DNA of 64,000 nucleotides from Gammaproteobacteria bacterium (GTDB lineage: Bacteria; Pseudomonadota; Gammaproteobacteria; Chromatiales; Chromatiaceae): contig JAABTK010000001.1 in the NCBI GenBank assembly GCA_011389885.1, positions 27,637-91,636 of the forward strand, given 5' to 3'. Below the pieces are notes generated by a model. It was not told where the DNA came from, did not search any database, and worked only from the letters and a program-made list of their open reading frames with translations. This document shows positions 53,653 to 62,501 of the stretch, in pieces. The translations under genes and the position numbers were made by a program. How positions within the stretch are numbered: the stretch's first letter is position 1; each line of letters opens with the position of its first letter.

Positions 53653-55104
53653 TTGAGCGATAACCAGCGAAACAAGCACGACGCGGCGGTGGACGAGCTA
53701 TATGCCGAGGCCGAGCAATGGCATATCAATACCGGCGAAGAAACCATCCACGCCAAGCGTATCCCGGGCAAGTGGCGCAACCTCAAGCGCCTCGCCGCGG
53801 CGACTTGGGTGGTGTTTTTTCTCGGGCCCTATTTGCGCTGGGGCGAGCGCCAAGCGGTGTTGTTCGATATTCCAGAGCGCCAGTTCCATATCTTTGGGGT
53901 CACCGTGCTGCCCCAGGATTTTTGGATGCTGTCGCTCACCCTGCTGTTTTTCGCCATTCTGCTGGCGGTGGTCACCACTGTGGCGGGGCGAGTGTACTGC
54001 GGTTTCTTTTGTTTTCAGACCGTTTGGACCGACGCCTTTACCTGGATTGAGGAAAAGCTGGAGGGCAATCCGCAAAAGCGCCGCAAGCTGGAAAAGGCCC
54101 CCTGGACGCTCGACAAGCTGCGGGTGAAGGCGATTAAGCATTTCCTGTGGTTGCTGATTTCGGCGCTCACCGGCATTTCGTTCGTGGCTTGGTTCACCGA
54201 TGTTTACCAGTTGTGGGGCGATATCTTCACCTTCGACCTATCGCCGGTGGCCGCCGGGACCATTCTGCTGTTCATCGCCGGCACCTATGTGTTGGCCGGG
54301 TTTTTGCGCGAACAGGCCTGCTTCTGGCTGTGCCCCTATGCGCGCATTCAAGGGGTGATGATTGATCGCACCACCGCCGTGCCCACCTACGATTTCTATC
54401 GCGGCGAGCCCCGCGGCCGGGCGGTGAAAGGCAAGAAAAAGAATGCGGAGCAGGGCGATTGCGTGGATTGCAATCAGTGCGTGGCGGTCTGTCCCACCGG
54501 GGTGGATATCCGCAACGGGCAGCATGAAGGGTGTATTATGTGCGCCCTCTGTATCGACGCCTGCGATGTGGTGATGGAAAAGCTGGATCGCCCCACCGGG
54601 CTGATCCGCTACGCGTCCCTGGATGAACTGGAGGGCAAGGAGGACCGGCCGATTTATAAACATCCGCGGGTGTGGGTTTACGGAACCATTCTGACCTTGG
54701 CGTTGTCTGGTATTATCTACGGCCTGCTGGGGTTGGATGCCATTCAAATGAAGGTGCTGCACGAGCGCCAGCCGTTGTTCGTGGCCATGTCCGATGGTTC
54801 GATCCAAAACAAGTACACCATCAAGCTGCTGAACAAGATGAGCGAGGATTTACAGATTCGGATCACGGTGGAAGGCCCGCAGGGCTTGGTGATGAAGGAT
54901 CTGACCGGCAATGAGGTGGCCGGGGGCCTGGCGATGATCGAGGCCCCGCACAATAAGGTTGCGGCTAAGACCCTTACGATTCGGGTCCCGCGGGCCAGCC
55001 TGGAGTCGGAATCGGCGCCGATCCTGTTCCACGCCACTACCGAGACCCAGGCCGGCGAGGCCTACGCAACCCAGCGCGAGAGCGTGTTTATCGGGCCGAG
55101 GTGA
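53653..55104 (+). CDS. ccoG: cbb3 oxidase accessory protein CcoG (FixG, ferredoxin-like)
   Basis: 483 residues. Four to five membrane helices; 'GRVYCGFFCFQTVWTDAFTW' and FWLCPYARIQGV early; two 4Fe-4S sites starting at Cys270 (CVDCNQCVAVCPTGVDIR) and CIMCALCIDACD; and a C-terminal beta-sandwich. It reduces Cu(II) for oxidase assembly. TTG start 53653 with AGGAG 7-11 bases upstream. A terminator at 55129 separates it from ccoH. Confidence 0.95.
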   Translation: MSDNQRNKHDAAVDELYAEAEQWHINTGEETIHAKRIPGKWRNLKRLAAATWVVFFLGPYLRWGERQAVLFDIPERQFHIFGVTVLPQDFWMLSLTLLFFAILLAVVTTVAGRVYCGFFCFQTVWTDAFTWIEEKLEGNPQKRRKLEKAPWTLDKLRVKAIKHFLWLLISALTGISFVAWFTDVYQLWGDIFTFDLSPVAAGTILLFIAGTYVLAGFLREQACFWLCPYARIQGVMIDRTTAVPTYDFYRGEPRGRAVKGKKKNAEQGDCVDCNQCVAVCPTGVDIRNGQHEGCIMCALCIDACDVVMEKLDRPTGLIRYASLDELEGKEDRPIYKHPRVWVYGTILTLALSGIIYGLLGLDAIQMKVLHERQPLFVAMSDGSIQNKYTIKLLNKMSEDLQIRITVEGPQGLVMKDLTGNEVAGGLAMIEAPHNKVAAKTLTIRVPRASLESESAPILFHATTETQAGEAYATQRESVFIGPR

Positions 55105-55128
55105 CGCCGCGCCGCGGGGTCGGGCAAG

Positions 55129-55156
55129 GGGCGGTCCGGGAGACCGCCCTTTTTTT
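55129..55156 (+). terminator. Terminator between ccoG and ccoH
   Basis: GGGCGGTC / CGGGA / GACCGCCC followed by seven T's. It may divide ccoG from ccoHIS. Confidence 0.88.
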
Positions 55157-55214
55157 ATTATAAAATCGGGTTTCGGCGCAGGCGCCGAGTTCGGGCTGTT
55201 CGAGGTATAGGGTT

Positions 55215-55709
55215 ATGAGTGAAAAGCAATCCGCGTGGAAGAGTCCGTGGGTGCGCGGCTGGCTGGGCCTGCTGGTGGTGTTCGTGTGCGCCAATATGGT
55301 GATGATCTATTTGGCCGTAACCAAAAACCCGAGCCTAGTGGTGGAAGACTACTATGAGCGCGGGCAGGATTACGAACAGAATATGCTCAAGCGGCGGGCC
55401 GCGCGCCCGGACTGGGAGATGCGCGTCAGGCCGCCCAAGCGCACCGAGGTCGGGCAGCCGGCCCTGTTCGGTTTCGAGGTGAAGGACGCCGCGGGCGCCC
55501 CGGTGACGCCCGATGACGTGGTGTTCTACGCCTATCGCCCCTCCGGCGCCGAGCACGATTTTTCCGCGCCCATGCGGGCGGTGCGCGCGGGTTATTACGA
55601 GGCGGATATCGCCTTTCCGCTGCTCGGGGTTTGGGATATTCTGATTTCGGTGAAAAACGGCGAGCAGGAACTCAACGCCCCCTACCGGCTGAGCGCCGGC
55701 GTGAACTGA
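55215..55709 (+). CDS. ccoH: cbb3 oxidase assembly protein CcoH (FixH)
   Basis: 164 residues. SPWVRGWLGLLVVFVCANMV is the membrane helix, 'VVEDYYERGQDYEQ' follows as in all FixH proteins, then a periplasmic beta-sandwich. It stays bound during maturation of the oxidase. It is 4 bp from ccoI. Confidence 0.93.
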   Translation: MSEKQSAWKSPWVRGWLGLLVVFVCANMVMIYLAVTKNPSLVVEDYYERGQDYEQNMLKRRAARPDWEMRVRPPKRTEVGQPALFGFEVKDAAGAPVTPDDVVFYAYRPSGAEHDFSAPMRAVRAGYYEADIAFPLLGVWDILISVKNGEQELNAPYRLSAGVN

Positions 55710-55713
55710 GGGC

Positions 55714-58218
55714 ATGGGCGCCAATCAGGCCCCGGGCGTGCAGTGTTTCCACTGCGGCTTGCCGGTCCCCCCGGATGAGCCGGTGACCGCGGTAATCCAT
55801 GACCAGCCGCAGCCGTTTTGCTGCATCGGCTGCAAGTCGGTGTGCGAGGCCATCTATGCCGCCGGGCTCGACGGTTTCTACCGCCGCACCCCGGAGGGCC
55901 TGCTGCTGGGGCCGCCGCCGGAGATCCCCAAGGAACTCGCGCTGTACGACATGGACGAGGTGCAAGAGGAGTTTGTGCATGACCTGGGCGAGCAGCGGGA
56001 GATCAACCTGCTGGTGGAGGGCATCCACTGCGCCGCCTGCGTGTGGTTGATCGAAAACACCCTGCGCGGCCTCCCCGGCGTGCTGGAGGGCCGAGTGAAC
56101 CTCACCGGCAAGCGGTTGCGGCTGCGGTGGGATAACACCCGCATTCGGCTGTCCGAAATCCTGCAAGCCTTGGGCCGAATCGGCTATGCCGCCGCGCCCT
56201 TCGATCCCGAGGCCGCCGAAGGGGCCTTGCAGCGGCAGAATCGGGACCTGCTGTATCGCATGGGCTGGGCCGGGTTCGCGATGATGAACCTGCTGTGGAT
56301 CTCCATCGCCCTGTATACCGGCGCGGATCAAGGCGAGTACCGCACCCTGTTCCATTGGGTCGGGTTCGCCCTCGCCACCCCGACCTTAATCTATTCCGGC
56401 CAGCCCTTCTTCCGCGGGGCTTGGAGCGGGCTGCGCCACCTGCACCTCGGCATGGACCTGCCGATCGCCATCGGGGCCACGATCACCTATCTGTATTCGC
56501 TCTATGTGACCCTCACCGGCTCGGTGGTCGGCGAGGTGTATTACGACACGGTGGTTAATTTCCTGTTCGTGATCCTGGTGGGCCGCTATTTGGAGTCCAT
56601 TTCCAAGCGTCAGGCCGTGGCCTCGACCCAACGCCTGCTCGACCTGCAACCCCGGGTGGCCACCGTGGTCCGCGATGGCGAAGAAAAACCCGCCCCGATC
56701 CGCTCCGTGCGCCCCGGCGACACCATCCTGATCCGCCCCGGTGAGCGCGTGCCCGCGGACGGCGTGGTGCTCGACGGCGTCAGCGCGGTGGACGAGGCCA
56801 TGCTCAGCGGCGAATCGGCCCCGGTGGATAAGGCCCCGGGCGAAGCGGTCTGTGCCGGCACCATAAATGGCCCCGGCGCCCTCTATGTGCGGGTGGAGGG
56901 ATTGCTCAAGGATACCGCGTTGGGCCGCATCATCCGCTTGGTGGAGGAGGCCCAGGCCAGCAAGGCGCCGATTCAGTGCATGGCTGATCGCATCGTGCCT
57001 TGGTTCGTTTTGGCCACCTTGGGTCTGTCCACGGCGGCGTTCCTGTTCTGGGTGGGCGACGACTTCGAAAAGGCCCTGATGGCCGCCACCGCGGTGTTAA
57101 TCATCACCTGTCCGTGCGCCTTCGGCCTGGCCACCCCGATGTCCATCGCCGTGGCCTCCGGTTCGGGGGCCCGGCACGGGGTGTTGGTGAAAAACGGGGA
57201 GGTGCTGGAAACCCTTTCCGGGATCAATCACTTTGTGTTCGACAAGACCGGCACCCTCACGGAGGGGCGCCTGACGGTGGTCGCCATCGAGACCCCGGAG
57301 GTGCGTTGGTGCGCGGCCGACGAGGGTTTGCCGCCGAGCCTGCGCCCGCTGGTGTCGGGGCTTTCGGCCCTGGAGCGCCGCTCGGAGCACCCGCTGGCGG
57401 CCGCGGTGCTGCGACTGGCGGACGCCGCCGGCGTCGGCAAGGGCCATAGACGCCGGCTGGATGGGTTTGTTTACGAGCCCGGCTTCGGGGTGGCGGCGCG
57501 CCTGGATGGCGAGTCCTGGGCGGCGGGCTCCAAGGCTTGGCTGGTGCGCCAGGGCGTGCGCCTAGAGCCCGCGTTGGAATCGGCCGCCGCGCGCATCGAG
57601 GCGGACGGCTCCTCGGTGCTGCACTGCGCGGCCGGCGGGCGCGAGATCGCGGTGCTGGCGGTGGAAGATCGGATACGCAGCGACGCCCCGGAGTTGATCG
57701 CCGGCCTCAAGGCCCAGGGCATTCGCGTCACCCTATTGAGCGGCGACCGCTGGGCGGCGGCCCGGGCCATCGCCGCGCGGCTGGGCGGCATGGAGGTGAT
57801 CGCCGAGGTGTTGCCGGAGCAAAAAGACGCCTTAATCCGAGACTTGCAGGCTGGCGGCGGCCGCGTGGCCATGGTTGGCGACGGCATCAATGACGCCCCG
57901 GCGCTGGTGCGCGCCGACGTGGGCGTGGCCCTGGGGTCCGGCACCGATGTCTCCATCGCCAGTGCGGATATCGTACTGATGAGCGGCGAATTGGAAAAAG
58001 TGGGAATGGCGGCTAGACTCTCCCGACGGACCTTGCGAACCATTCGGCAGAATATCGCAATATCCATTACCTATAATGTAATTATGGTGCCCCTGGCAAT
58101 GGCGGCCCTGATCACCCCGCTGGTGGCCGCGGTATCCATGCCCATTAGCTCGCTGCTGGTGATCGGCAACGCCGCCCGCATTCGCACCTTGTTTCGCGGT
58201 CAAAGACGGCAATATTGA
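55714..58218 (+). CDS. ccoI: Copper-exporting P1B-ATPase CcoI (FixI)
   Basis: 834 residues. N-terminal zinc-ribbon-like domain (CFHCGLPVP and CCIGCKSVCEAIY), a metal domain with IHCAAC (C106, C109), the transport motif C466-P-C468, phosphorylation site D510-KTGTLT, and MVGDGINDAPALV. It delivers copper to CcoN. Next in operon: ccoS. Confidence 0.96.
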   Translation: MGANQAPGVQCFHCGLPVPPDEPVTAVIHDQPQPFCCIGCKSVCEAIYAAGLDGFYRRTPEGLLLGPPPEIPKELALYDMDEVQEEFVHDLGEQREINLLVEGIHCAACVWLIENTLRGLPGVLEGRVNLTGKRLRLRWDNTRIRLSEILQALGRIGYAAAPFDPEAAEGALQRQNRDLLYRMGWAGFAMMNLLWISIALYTGADQGEYRTLFHWVGFALATPTLIYSGQPFFRGAWSGLRHLHLGMDLPIAIGATITYLYSLYVTLTGSVVGEVYYDTVVNFLFVILVGRYLESISKRQAVASTQRLLDLQPRVATVVRDGEEKPAPIRSVRPGDTILIRPGERVPADGVVLDGVSAVDEAMLSGESAPVDKAPGEAVCAGTINGPGALYVRVEGLLKDTALGRIIRLVEEAQASKAPIQCMADRIVPWFVLATLGLSTAAFLFWVGDDFEKALMAATAVLIITCPCAFGLATPMSIAVASGSGARHGVLVKNGEVLETLSGINHFVFDKTGTLTEGRLTVVAIETPEVRWCAADEGLPPSLRPLVSGLSALERRSEHPLAAAVLRLADAAGVGKGHRRRLDGFVYEPGFGVAARLDGESWAAGSKAWLVRQGVRLEPALESAAARIEADGSSVLHCAAGGREIAVLAVEDRIRSDAPELIAGLKAQGIRVTLLSGDRWAAARAIAARLGGMEVIAEVLPEQKDALIRDLQAGGGRVAMVGDGINDAPALVRADVGVALGSGTDVSIASADIVLMSGELEKVGMAARLSRRTLRTIRQNIAISITYNVIMVPLAMAALITPLVAAVSMPISSLLVIGNAARIRTLFRGQRRQY

Positions 58219-58230
58219 GGTCTGGTCCTT

Positions 58231-58458
58231 ATGGATGTGATTTATGGTCTGATCCCCGGCATGCTCCTGCTCGGCCTACTGGCCGTGGGGGTCTTCTTCT
58301 GGGCCGCCAAGAGCGGCCAGTTCGACGACATGGAAGGCGAGGCCAGCCGGATCCTGATGGACGACGACCTGCCGCCATCGACGCCGCGGCCCAAGGGCGA
58401 AGAGCAAGGGGCCGAGGAGGCCTCCGAAAAGCCCCCGGGGCCAGATGGCAACCCCTGA
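58231..58458 (+). CDS. ccoS: cbb3 oxidase maturation protein CcoS
   Basis: 75 residues. 'LLLGLLAVGVFFWAAKSGQF' is the single membrane helix and 'DDMEGEASRILMDDD' the typical CcoS motif. The last ~25 residues are an unusual Pro/Glu-rich tail. It is 12 bp from ccoI and required for heme/copper insertion. Confidence 0.93.
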   Translation: MDVIYGLIPGMLLLGLLAVGVFFWAAKSGQFDDMEGEASRILMDDDLPPSTPRPKGEEQGAEEASEKPPGPDGNP

Positions 58459-59001
58459 AGCCGGCGCCCGAGTACGTCCTGCGCGTCAATAACGGAAACA
58501 ACGGTTTTTAGGAACGCAAAGGGCGCAGAGGACCGCAGAGCGCGCGGAGGAATCTTTCCTTGCTTGTGTTGTGCCCCAGGGCGGGAATGCCTGTCCGCTG
58601 CTCCAGCCTCGCCTAGCCGCCTGGAGTACAGCCCTCGGGCTGTGCGGTTGTTCGCGTGCCCTGCCTGCGCTCTCCCGCGCTCTCCCGGTCATTGGCCTTG
58701 GTCGGCATCTATCAACGCCGTACCCATTGAAGGCGCCCTTGGTGGTCAGTGGCCAGGCGAACGAAGCCCCCAAGCCCAGCCAAAGCCGCAACCTCCAAAA
58801 CCGCCCCCAACGGCGGTCGAGGCTTTAGCCGGGACGAGCGGAGCCCCCAAGCGTTGTTGATGCCCCACAGCCCGGCTATCTGTGTCCATCCGTGTTGATC
58901 TGTGGTTCAACTGGGTGGTTGGTGCTTAGGCGCGTGTGCGCGGACCGCAAATCGAAACGCCTCACTGCGTCTGAGATCCCGGGGCCGGCGCAAAGCGGCG
59001 C
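58459..59001. repeat. Repeat-rich gap, no gene
   Basis: In order: GAGTACGTCCTGCGCGTCAA / AACGGAAACAACGG, TTAGGAACGCAAAGGGCGCA (58508), CTGGAGTACAGCCCTCGGGC (58621), a 'AAGCCCCCAAGCCCAGCC' block, and TCTGTGTCCATCCGTGTTGA..GTGGTTCAAC (58877-58914), an inverted copy of the ACCACAGAT family. It is a good example of the fixed order of the modules. Confidence 0.65.
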
Positions 59002-59661
59002 TCACCGCGTCTCGATCAGGGGGGCCATCAGCTCGTCGAAGCGCGCCGGAGAAACGTATTGCAGCACCTCATCGCCATTCGGGCTATAGATGATGTCCAG
59101 ACCCTTTTCCGGATACAGCCAATGCACCACATCGCCGTCCGGCGTGCGGCGTGCGGGTTCGCCGAAACGACTGGCGAGCAGCTCGGGCGGCAGGTTCGCC
59201 GCCGGCAGATAGGTGAGATGCTCCACCGGCGTCCCGCCGAGGACCCTTTCGTCCGCCTCGCTAAGGGTTATCTTCTGGGTGCCGCTGCCCAATTCGCTGA
59301 TCCGCAGCCCGCGCTTGAACATGGCCTCCGCATCGGCCTCGTCCACCGCCAGGGTGAGCACGAAATCCGCCCGCAGCCCGCTGAGGTAAATGCGCTGGAA
59401 ATAGGCCTCCACCGAAAACACGCCCGCAGGCGAACGGAAGAGGTTAATGGTTCCCTCCTCTTGCAACAGGTCCTGCACCTGCTTCAGCGTCGTCTGGCCC
59501 AAGGTGATGCCGAACACCTGGGAGTTGCCCTGGGCGTCCACCTGCACGTCCCACGGCAGCTTGGGGTTCGGGTCCGGATCCCGTCCGCCGGGGGCTAAAA
59601 TGGCCACCGCCAGAGCGATCAGGCTCAGGGCGAGGATGATTAGGAAATTCTTTTTATCCAT
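59002..59661 (-). CDS. Membrane-anchored protein of unknown function
   Basis: 219 residues. A single N-terminal helix (NFLIILALSLIALAVAILAP), then a periplasmic domain with no motif I recognise; it includes 'FGITLGQTTLKQVQDLLQEE', 'GLRADFVLTLAVDEADAEAM' and 'GDVVHWLYPEKGLDIIYSPN'. The pattern suggests two related beta/alpha units and resembles some lipoprotein-like domains, but no family can be named. It faces a 280-bp gap before the next, oppositely oriented gene. Confidence 0.75.
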   Translation of the reverse strand: MDKKNFLIILALSLIALAVAILAPGGRDPDPNPKLPWDVQVDAQGNSQVFGITLGQTTLKQVQDLLQEEGTINLFRSPAGVFSVEAYFQRIYLSGLRADFVLTLAVDEADAEAMFKRGLRISELGSGTQKITLSEADERVLGGTPVEHLTYLPAANLPPELLASRFGEPARRTPDGDVVHWLYPEKGLDIIYSPNGDEVLQYVSPARFDELMAPLIETR

Positions 59662-59943
59662 GACGGGCGAAAAACCTCGGGCGCGGGATGCGCCTCAGCG
59701 GGAGCGAAGAGCGCGCCCATTCTAACGCACCCGCGCCAGCGCACCCAAGGGCGTTGGCGCGTGTCCGATGCGATGCGGCGGCTGAATGTCCGCTTGCAGA
59801 CAATGGTCTTTTTTCCGCCGCAGGCGAGGGTTTGGATCTCCGGGTGAAGTTGTCAATTAAATCATAGGGTTATAGTTTACCGCATAGATTGGCCTATTAA
59901 TTGCTTTTTTACAGCGTCTAAAACCGTCAACCAGGTAACCAAA

Positions 59944-60507
59944 ATGGTCATAAAAGAATACCAAGACAAAGGGCTTTTGTTGAATATCGCCTTCGTGGAC
60001 GCCGCGGAAGATCCGGGCGTAATGGGGTTTCGCGGGCGGCTGGCGCTGGTGGAGGGCGAGCCGGGCGACGCCAAGGGCAACCGCAGGCCGCCGGCGATCG
60101 TAATGGAGCAGGCCGTGCTGCTGTCCAGGGACGATAAGCTGATTCTGCTGTCCGGCTCCCTGGATCGACTGCAAGACCTCCCGGCCCTGGTGGCGATGTA
60201 CAAGGCCGATTTTGCGCCGGACATGCTCGCCATCCTCTTTGTGGTGAATATCACGCAGCCGATGCAGGTAGAGCTGGAAGGGATCGTCTTCAACCTGATT
60301 CCCTTGCGCGAGGGCGTGGCCTGGAACGAGCTGATGGACGAGGGCGGACTCGACAAACAGGACCTGAAGAAGATGGCCTCGGGGCACAAGGTGTTCACCG
60401 TCTACGAAGCCATCCGCGGCTTCAAGCCGAAGGGCGAACAGGTCACCTTGGAGCAGGCCCTGGAGCGCACCGCGGACATCAAGCGCGAGGAACGCGGGGC
60501 GCTGTGA
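59944..60507 (+). CDS. Soluble protein of unknown function
   Basis: 187 residues, no signal or membrane helix. Patterns: 'LLLNIAFVDAAEDPGVMGFR', 'VMEQAVLLSRDDKLILLSGS', 'LAILFVVNITQPMQVELEGI', then a charged C-terminal helix. I do not recognise a family. A long 13-bp hairpin follows it, so it is probably a monocistronic unit separate from znuA. Confidence 0.75.
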   Translation: MVIKEYQDKGLLLNIAFVDAAEDPGVMGFRGRLALVEGEPGDAKGNRRPPAIVMEQAVLLSRDDKLILLSGSLDRLQDLPALVAMYKADFAPDMLAILFVVNITQPMQVELEGIVFNLIPLREGVAWNELMDEGGLDKQDLKKMASGHKVFTVYEAIRGFKPKGEQVTLEQALERTADIKREERGAL

Positions 60508-60522
60508 TTGCTTGACCCTTTG

Positions 60523-60551
60523 CGCGGGATGGCCGCAACGGCCATCCCGCG
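60523..60551 (+). terminator. Perfect 13-bp hairpin after the 187-aa gene
   Basis: CGCGGGATGGCCG / CAA / CGGCCATCCCGCG. No clear T-run follows (TCCCCTCTT), so it may be a factor-dependent terminator or mRNA stabiliser. Confidence 0.6.
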
Positions 60552-60619
60552 TCCCCTCTTCCATCCCCCGCCCCGTGTTAGAATCCCCGGCGTCGAAACA
60601 CCGCCGGAGATGAATCCCA

Positions 60620-61495
60620 TTGAAGACCCTGTTGTCCCTGCTGCTCCTATTGAGCCTGCCCGCGGTTCAGGCCGCCCCCAAGGTGATGGTGAGCATCCTG
60701 CCGCAAAAATTCCTGGTGGAACGCCTGGCGGGTGATGCGCTGGAGGTGTCGGTGATGGTGGGTCCGGGCCAGAGTCCCGCCACCTACGAGCCGAACCCGC
60801 GGCGCATGGCCGAACTGGAGCGGGCGGCGCTCTATTACCGTATTGGCGTACCCTTCGAACAGATTTGGCTGCCGCGCATTCGGGCCGAAAACCCGAATCT
60901 GCCGCTGGCGGATGCACGGGAGGGCATCGAGCTGCGCCCCATTGAGGGGCATGCTCACCAAGACGGGCATGACGGCCATGGCGGTCACGACGAGGACCGC
61001 GAGGCCGGGCGCATGGACCCCCACATCTGGCTCTCGCCGCCGCTAATGCGCACCATGGCCGCCAAGCTGGCCGAGCGCCTGCGGGGGCTTTGGCCCGAGC
61101 GGGCGGGGCGCTTTGATGACAACCTAAAGGCCCTGGACGCGGACCTTGCCGCCCTGGATGCAGAGATTCGCGCCACCATCGAACACAGCGGCGTGCAGCG
61201 CTTTATGGTGTTCCATCCCTCCTGGGGCTATTTCGCCGACGCCTACGGGCTGCAACAGATCCCCATTGAGCAGGAAGGCAAGGAGCCGGGGGCGAAGTCC
61301 TTGGCGCGGCTGATCGACCGCGCCCGGGCGGCGGAAATCGACGTCATCTTCGTGCAGCAACAATTCGGTCAGCAGCAGGCGCGCGCCCTGGCGCAGGCGG
61401 TGGATGCGCGGGTGGCCACGCTCGACCCGCTGGCCGCGGACTATTTGGAGAATATGCGCGCCATCGCCCGCGCCATCGCCGGGGGCGCCCCGTGA
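60620..61495 (+). CDS. znuA: Zinc ABC transporter, substrate-binding protein
   Basis: 291 residues, signal peptide (TTG start, MKTLLSLLLLLSLPAVQA). The cluster A-I binding-protein fold has a His-rich loop at about 111-124 (HAHQDGHDGHGGHDEDRE), 'DPHIWLSPPLM' and HPSWGYFADAYGL, giving the zinc His residues. It binds Zn (possibly Mn) in the periplasm. It overlaps the ATPase gene (GTGA). No Zur box was recognised in the 110 bp before it. Confidence 0.88.
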   Translation: MKTLLSLLLLLSLPAVQAAPKVMVSILPQKFLVERLAGDALEVSVMVGPGQSPATYEPNPRRMAELERAALYYRIGVPFEQIWLPRIRAENPNLPLADAREGIELRPIEGHAHQDGHDGHGGHDEDREAGRMDPHIWLSPPLMRTMAAKLAERLRGLWPERAGRFDDNLKALDADLAALDAEIRATIEHSGVQRFMVFHPSWGYFADAYGLQQIPIEQEGKEPGAKSLARLIDRARAAEIDVIFVQQQFGQQQARALAQAVDARVATLDPLAADYLENMRAIARAIAGGAP

Positions 61496-62235
61496 GCCAA
61501 ACGGCGTCCCCAGCGGTGGAGGTTAAAGACGTAGGCTTCGCCTACGACGGCCCGCCGGTGCTGCAAGGCGTCAACCTCCAGGTGGCGGCGGGCGAATTCC
61601 TCGGCCTGGTGGGCCCCAACGCCGGCGGCAAAAGCACCCTATTAAAGATCATCCTCGGCCTGCTTCGCCCCGACTCCGGCGCGGTGACGGTGTTTGGCCG
61701 CCCGCCGCGCCAGGCCAAGTCCGACCTCGGCTATGTGCCCCAGTACCCCGCCTTCAGCCGCGACTTCCCCATCACCGTGGAGGAGACCGTGCTCAGCGCC
61801 CGCATCCCCGCCGGCCTGAGGCCCGGGCGTTACCGCCCGCAGGACCGCGAGATCGCCCGCCGCTCCATGGCCGAGACCGAGGTGGACGACCTAGCCAAGC
61901 GCCAACTGCGCACCCTCTCCGGCGGCCAATTGCAACGGGTGCTAGTGGCCCGCGCGCTGGCGGCCGAGCCGCGCATCCTAATCCTGGACGAACCCACCGC
62001 CAACATCGATCAACGCATGGAGACCGACATCTTCGACCTGCTGCGCGGCCTCAACCAACGCATGACCATCCTGCTAGTGTCCCACGACGTAGCCTTCATC
62101 TCCGGCTATGTAGACCGCGTGGCCTGCCTCAACCGCACCCTAATGTGCCACGAAACCGCAGACATCGACGGCCAAGTGATCCAAGACCTATACGACACCG
62201 ACGTGCGCATGGTAGAGCACCTGCATGAGCATTGA
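61492..62235 (+). CDS. znuC: Zinc ABC transporter, ATP-binding protein
   Basis: 247 residues. Walker A GPNAGGKST (41-49), Q-loop YVPQYPAF, signature LSGGQLQRVLVARALA, Walker B ILILDEPTANID and His in LLVSHDVAFI. Starts GTG 61492. The permease follows only after a 260-bp insertion. Confidence 0.93.
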   Translation: MSQTASPAVEVKDVGFAYDGPPVLQGVNLQVAAGEFLGLVGPNAGGKSTLLKIILGLLRPDSGAVTVFGRPPRQAKSDLGYVPQYPAFSRDFPITVEETVLSARIPAGLRPGRYRPQDREIARRSMAETEVDDLAKRQLRTLSGGQLQRVLVARALAAEPRILILDEPTANIDQRMETDIFDLLRGLNQRMTILLVSHDVAFISGYVDRVACLNRTLMCHETADIDGQVIQDLYDTDVRMVEHLHEH

Positions 62236-62375
62236 TTGAGTGGTGAGTTCTGAGTGGTGAGTGGTGAGTTCTAACCACTGACCACTAAACACTAAACACA
62301 AAGGCAACGCCTTTGCCAAGTGATGACGAGAAACTAAGTTCACATCGCAGGGTTTTAAGCCATGGGCGCTAGGCC
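62236..62375. repeat. GTGAGTG heptamer array inside znu operon
   Basis: TGAGTGGTGAGTTCTGAGTG followed by GGTGAGTTCTAACCACTGAC and CACTAAACACTAAACAC, i.e. heptamer-like repeats and their inverted forms, as at 14476 and 30835. This interrupts znuC-znuB. Confidence 0.7.
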
Positions 62376-62501
62376 ATGTATGAATCGATAAAAATCCAGC
62401 ATTTCCGCGTTTTCGAGTCCTTCGAGCTGGATCGGCCGGGGCCGGTGAATCGGCTCGGGGGGCGGAATAATGCGGGTAAGACCGCGTGGCTTGACTCATG
62501 A
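62376..62501 (+). pseudogene. Fragment of an OLD/RecF-like AAA ATPase
   Basis: A 41-residue ORF, MYESIKIQHFRVFESFELDR, then PGPVNRLGGRNNAGKTAWLD and a stop, matches the exact beginning of OLD/RecF-like ATPases (KIQ.FR.F...L..., Walker A GxNNxGKT). The stop (TGA at 62499-62501) overlaps the znuB ATG. The rest of the gene is missing. Probably a relic whose end was fused to the znuB start; it may now work as a leader peptide. Confidence 0.72.

Noticed and set aside
60523..60620. Zur operator before znuA
   Set aside because: No AT-rich palindrome of the Zur type is present; only a GC-rich hairpin and a start region.
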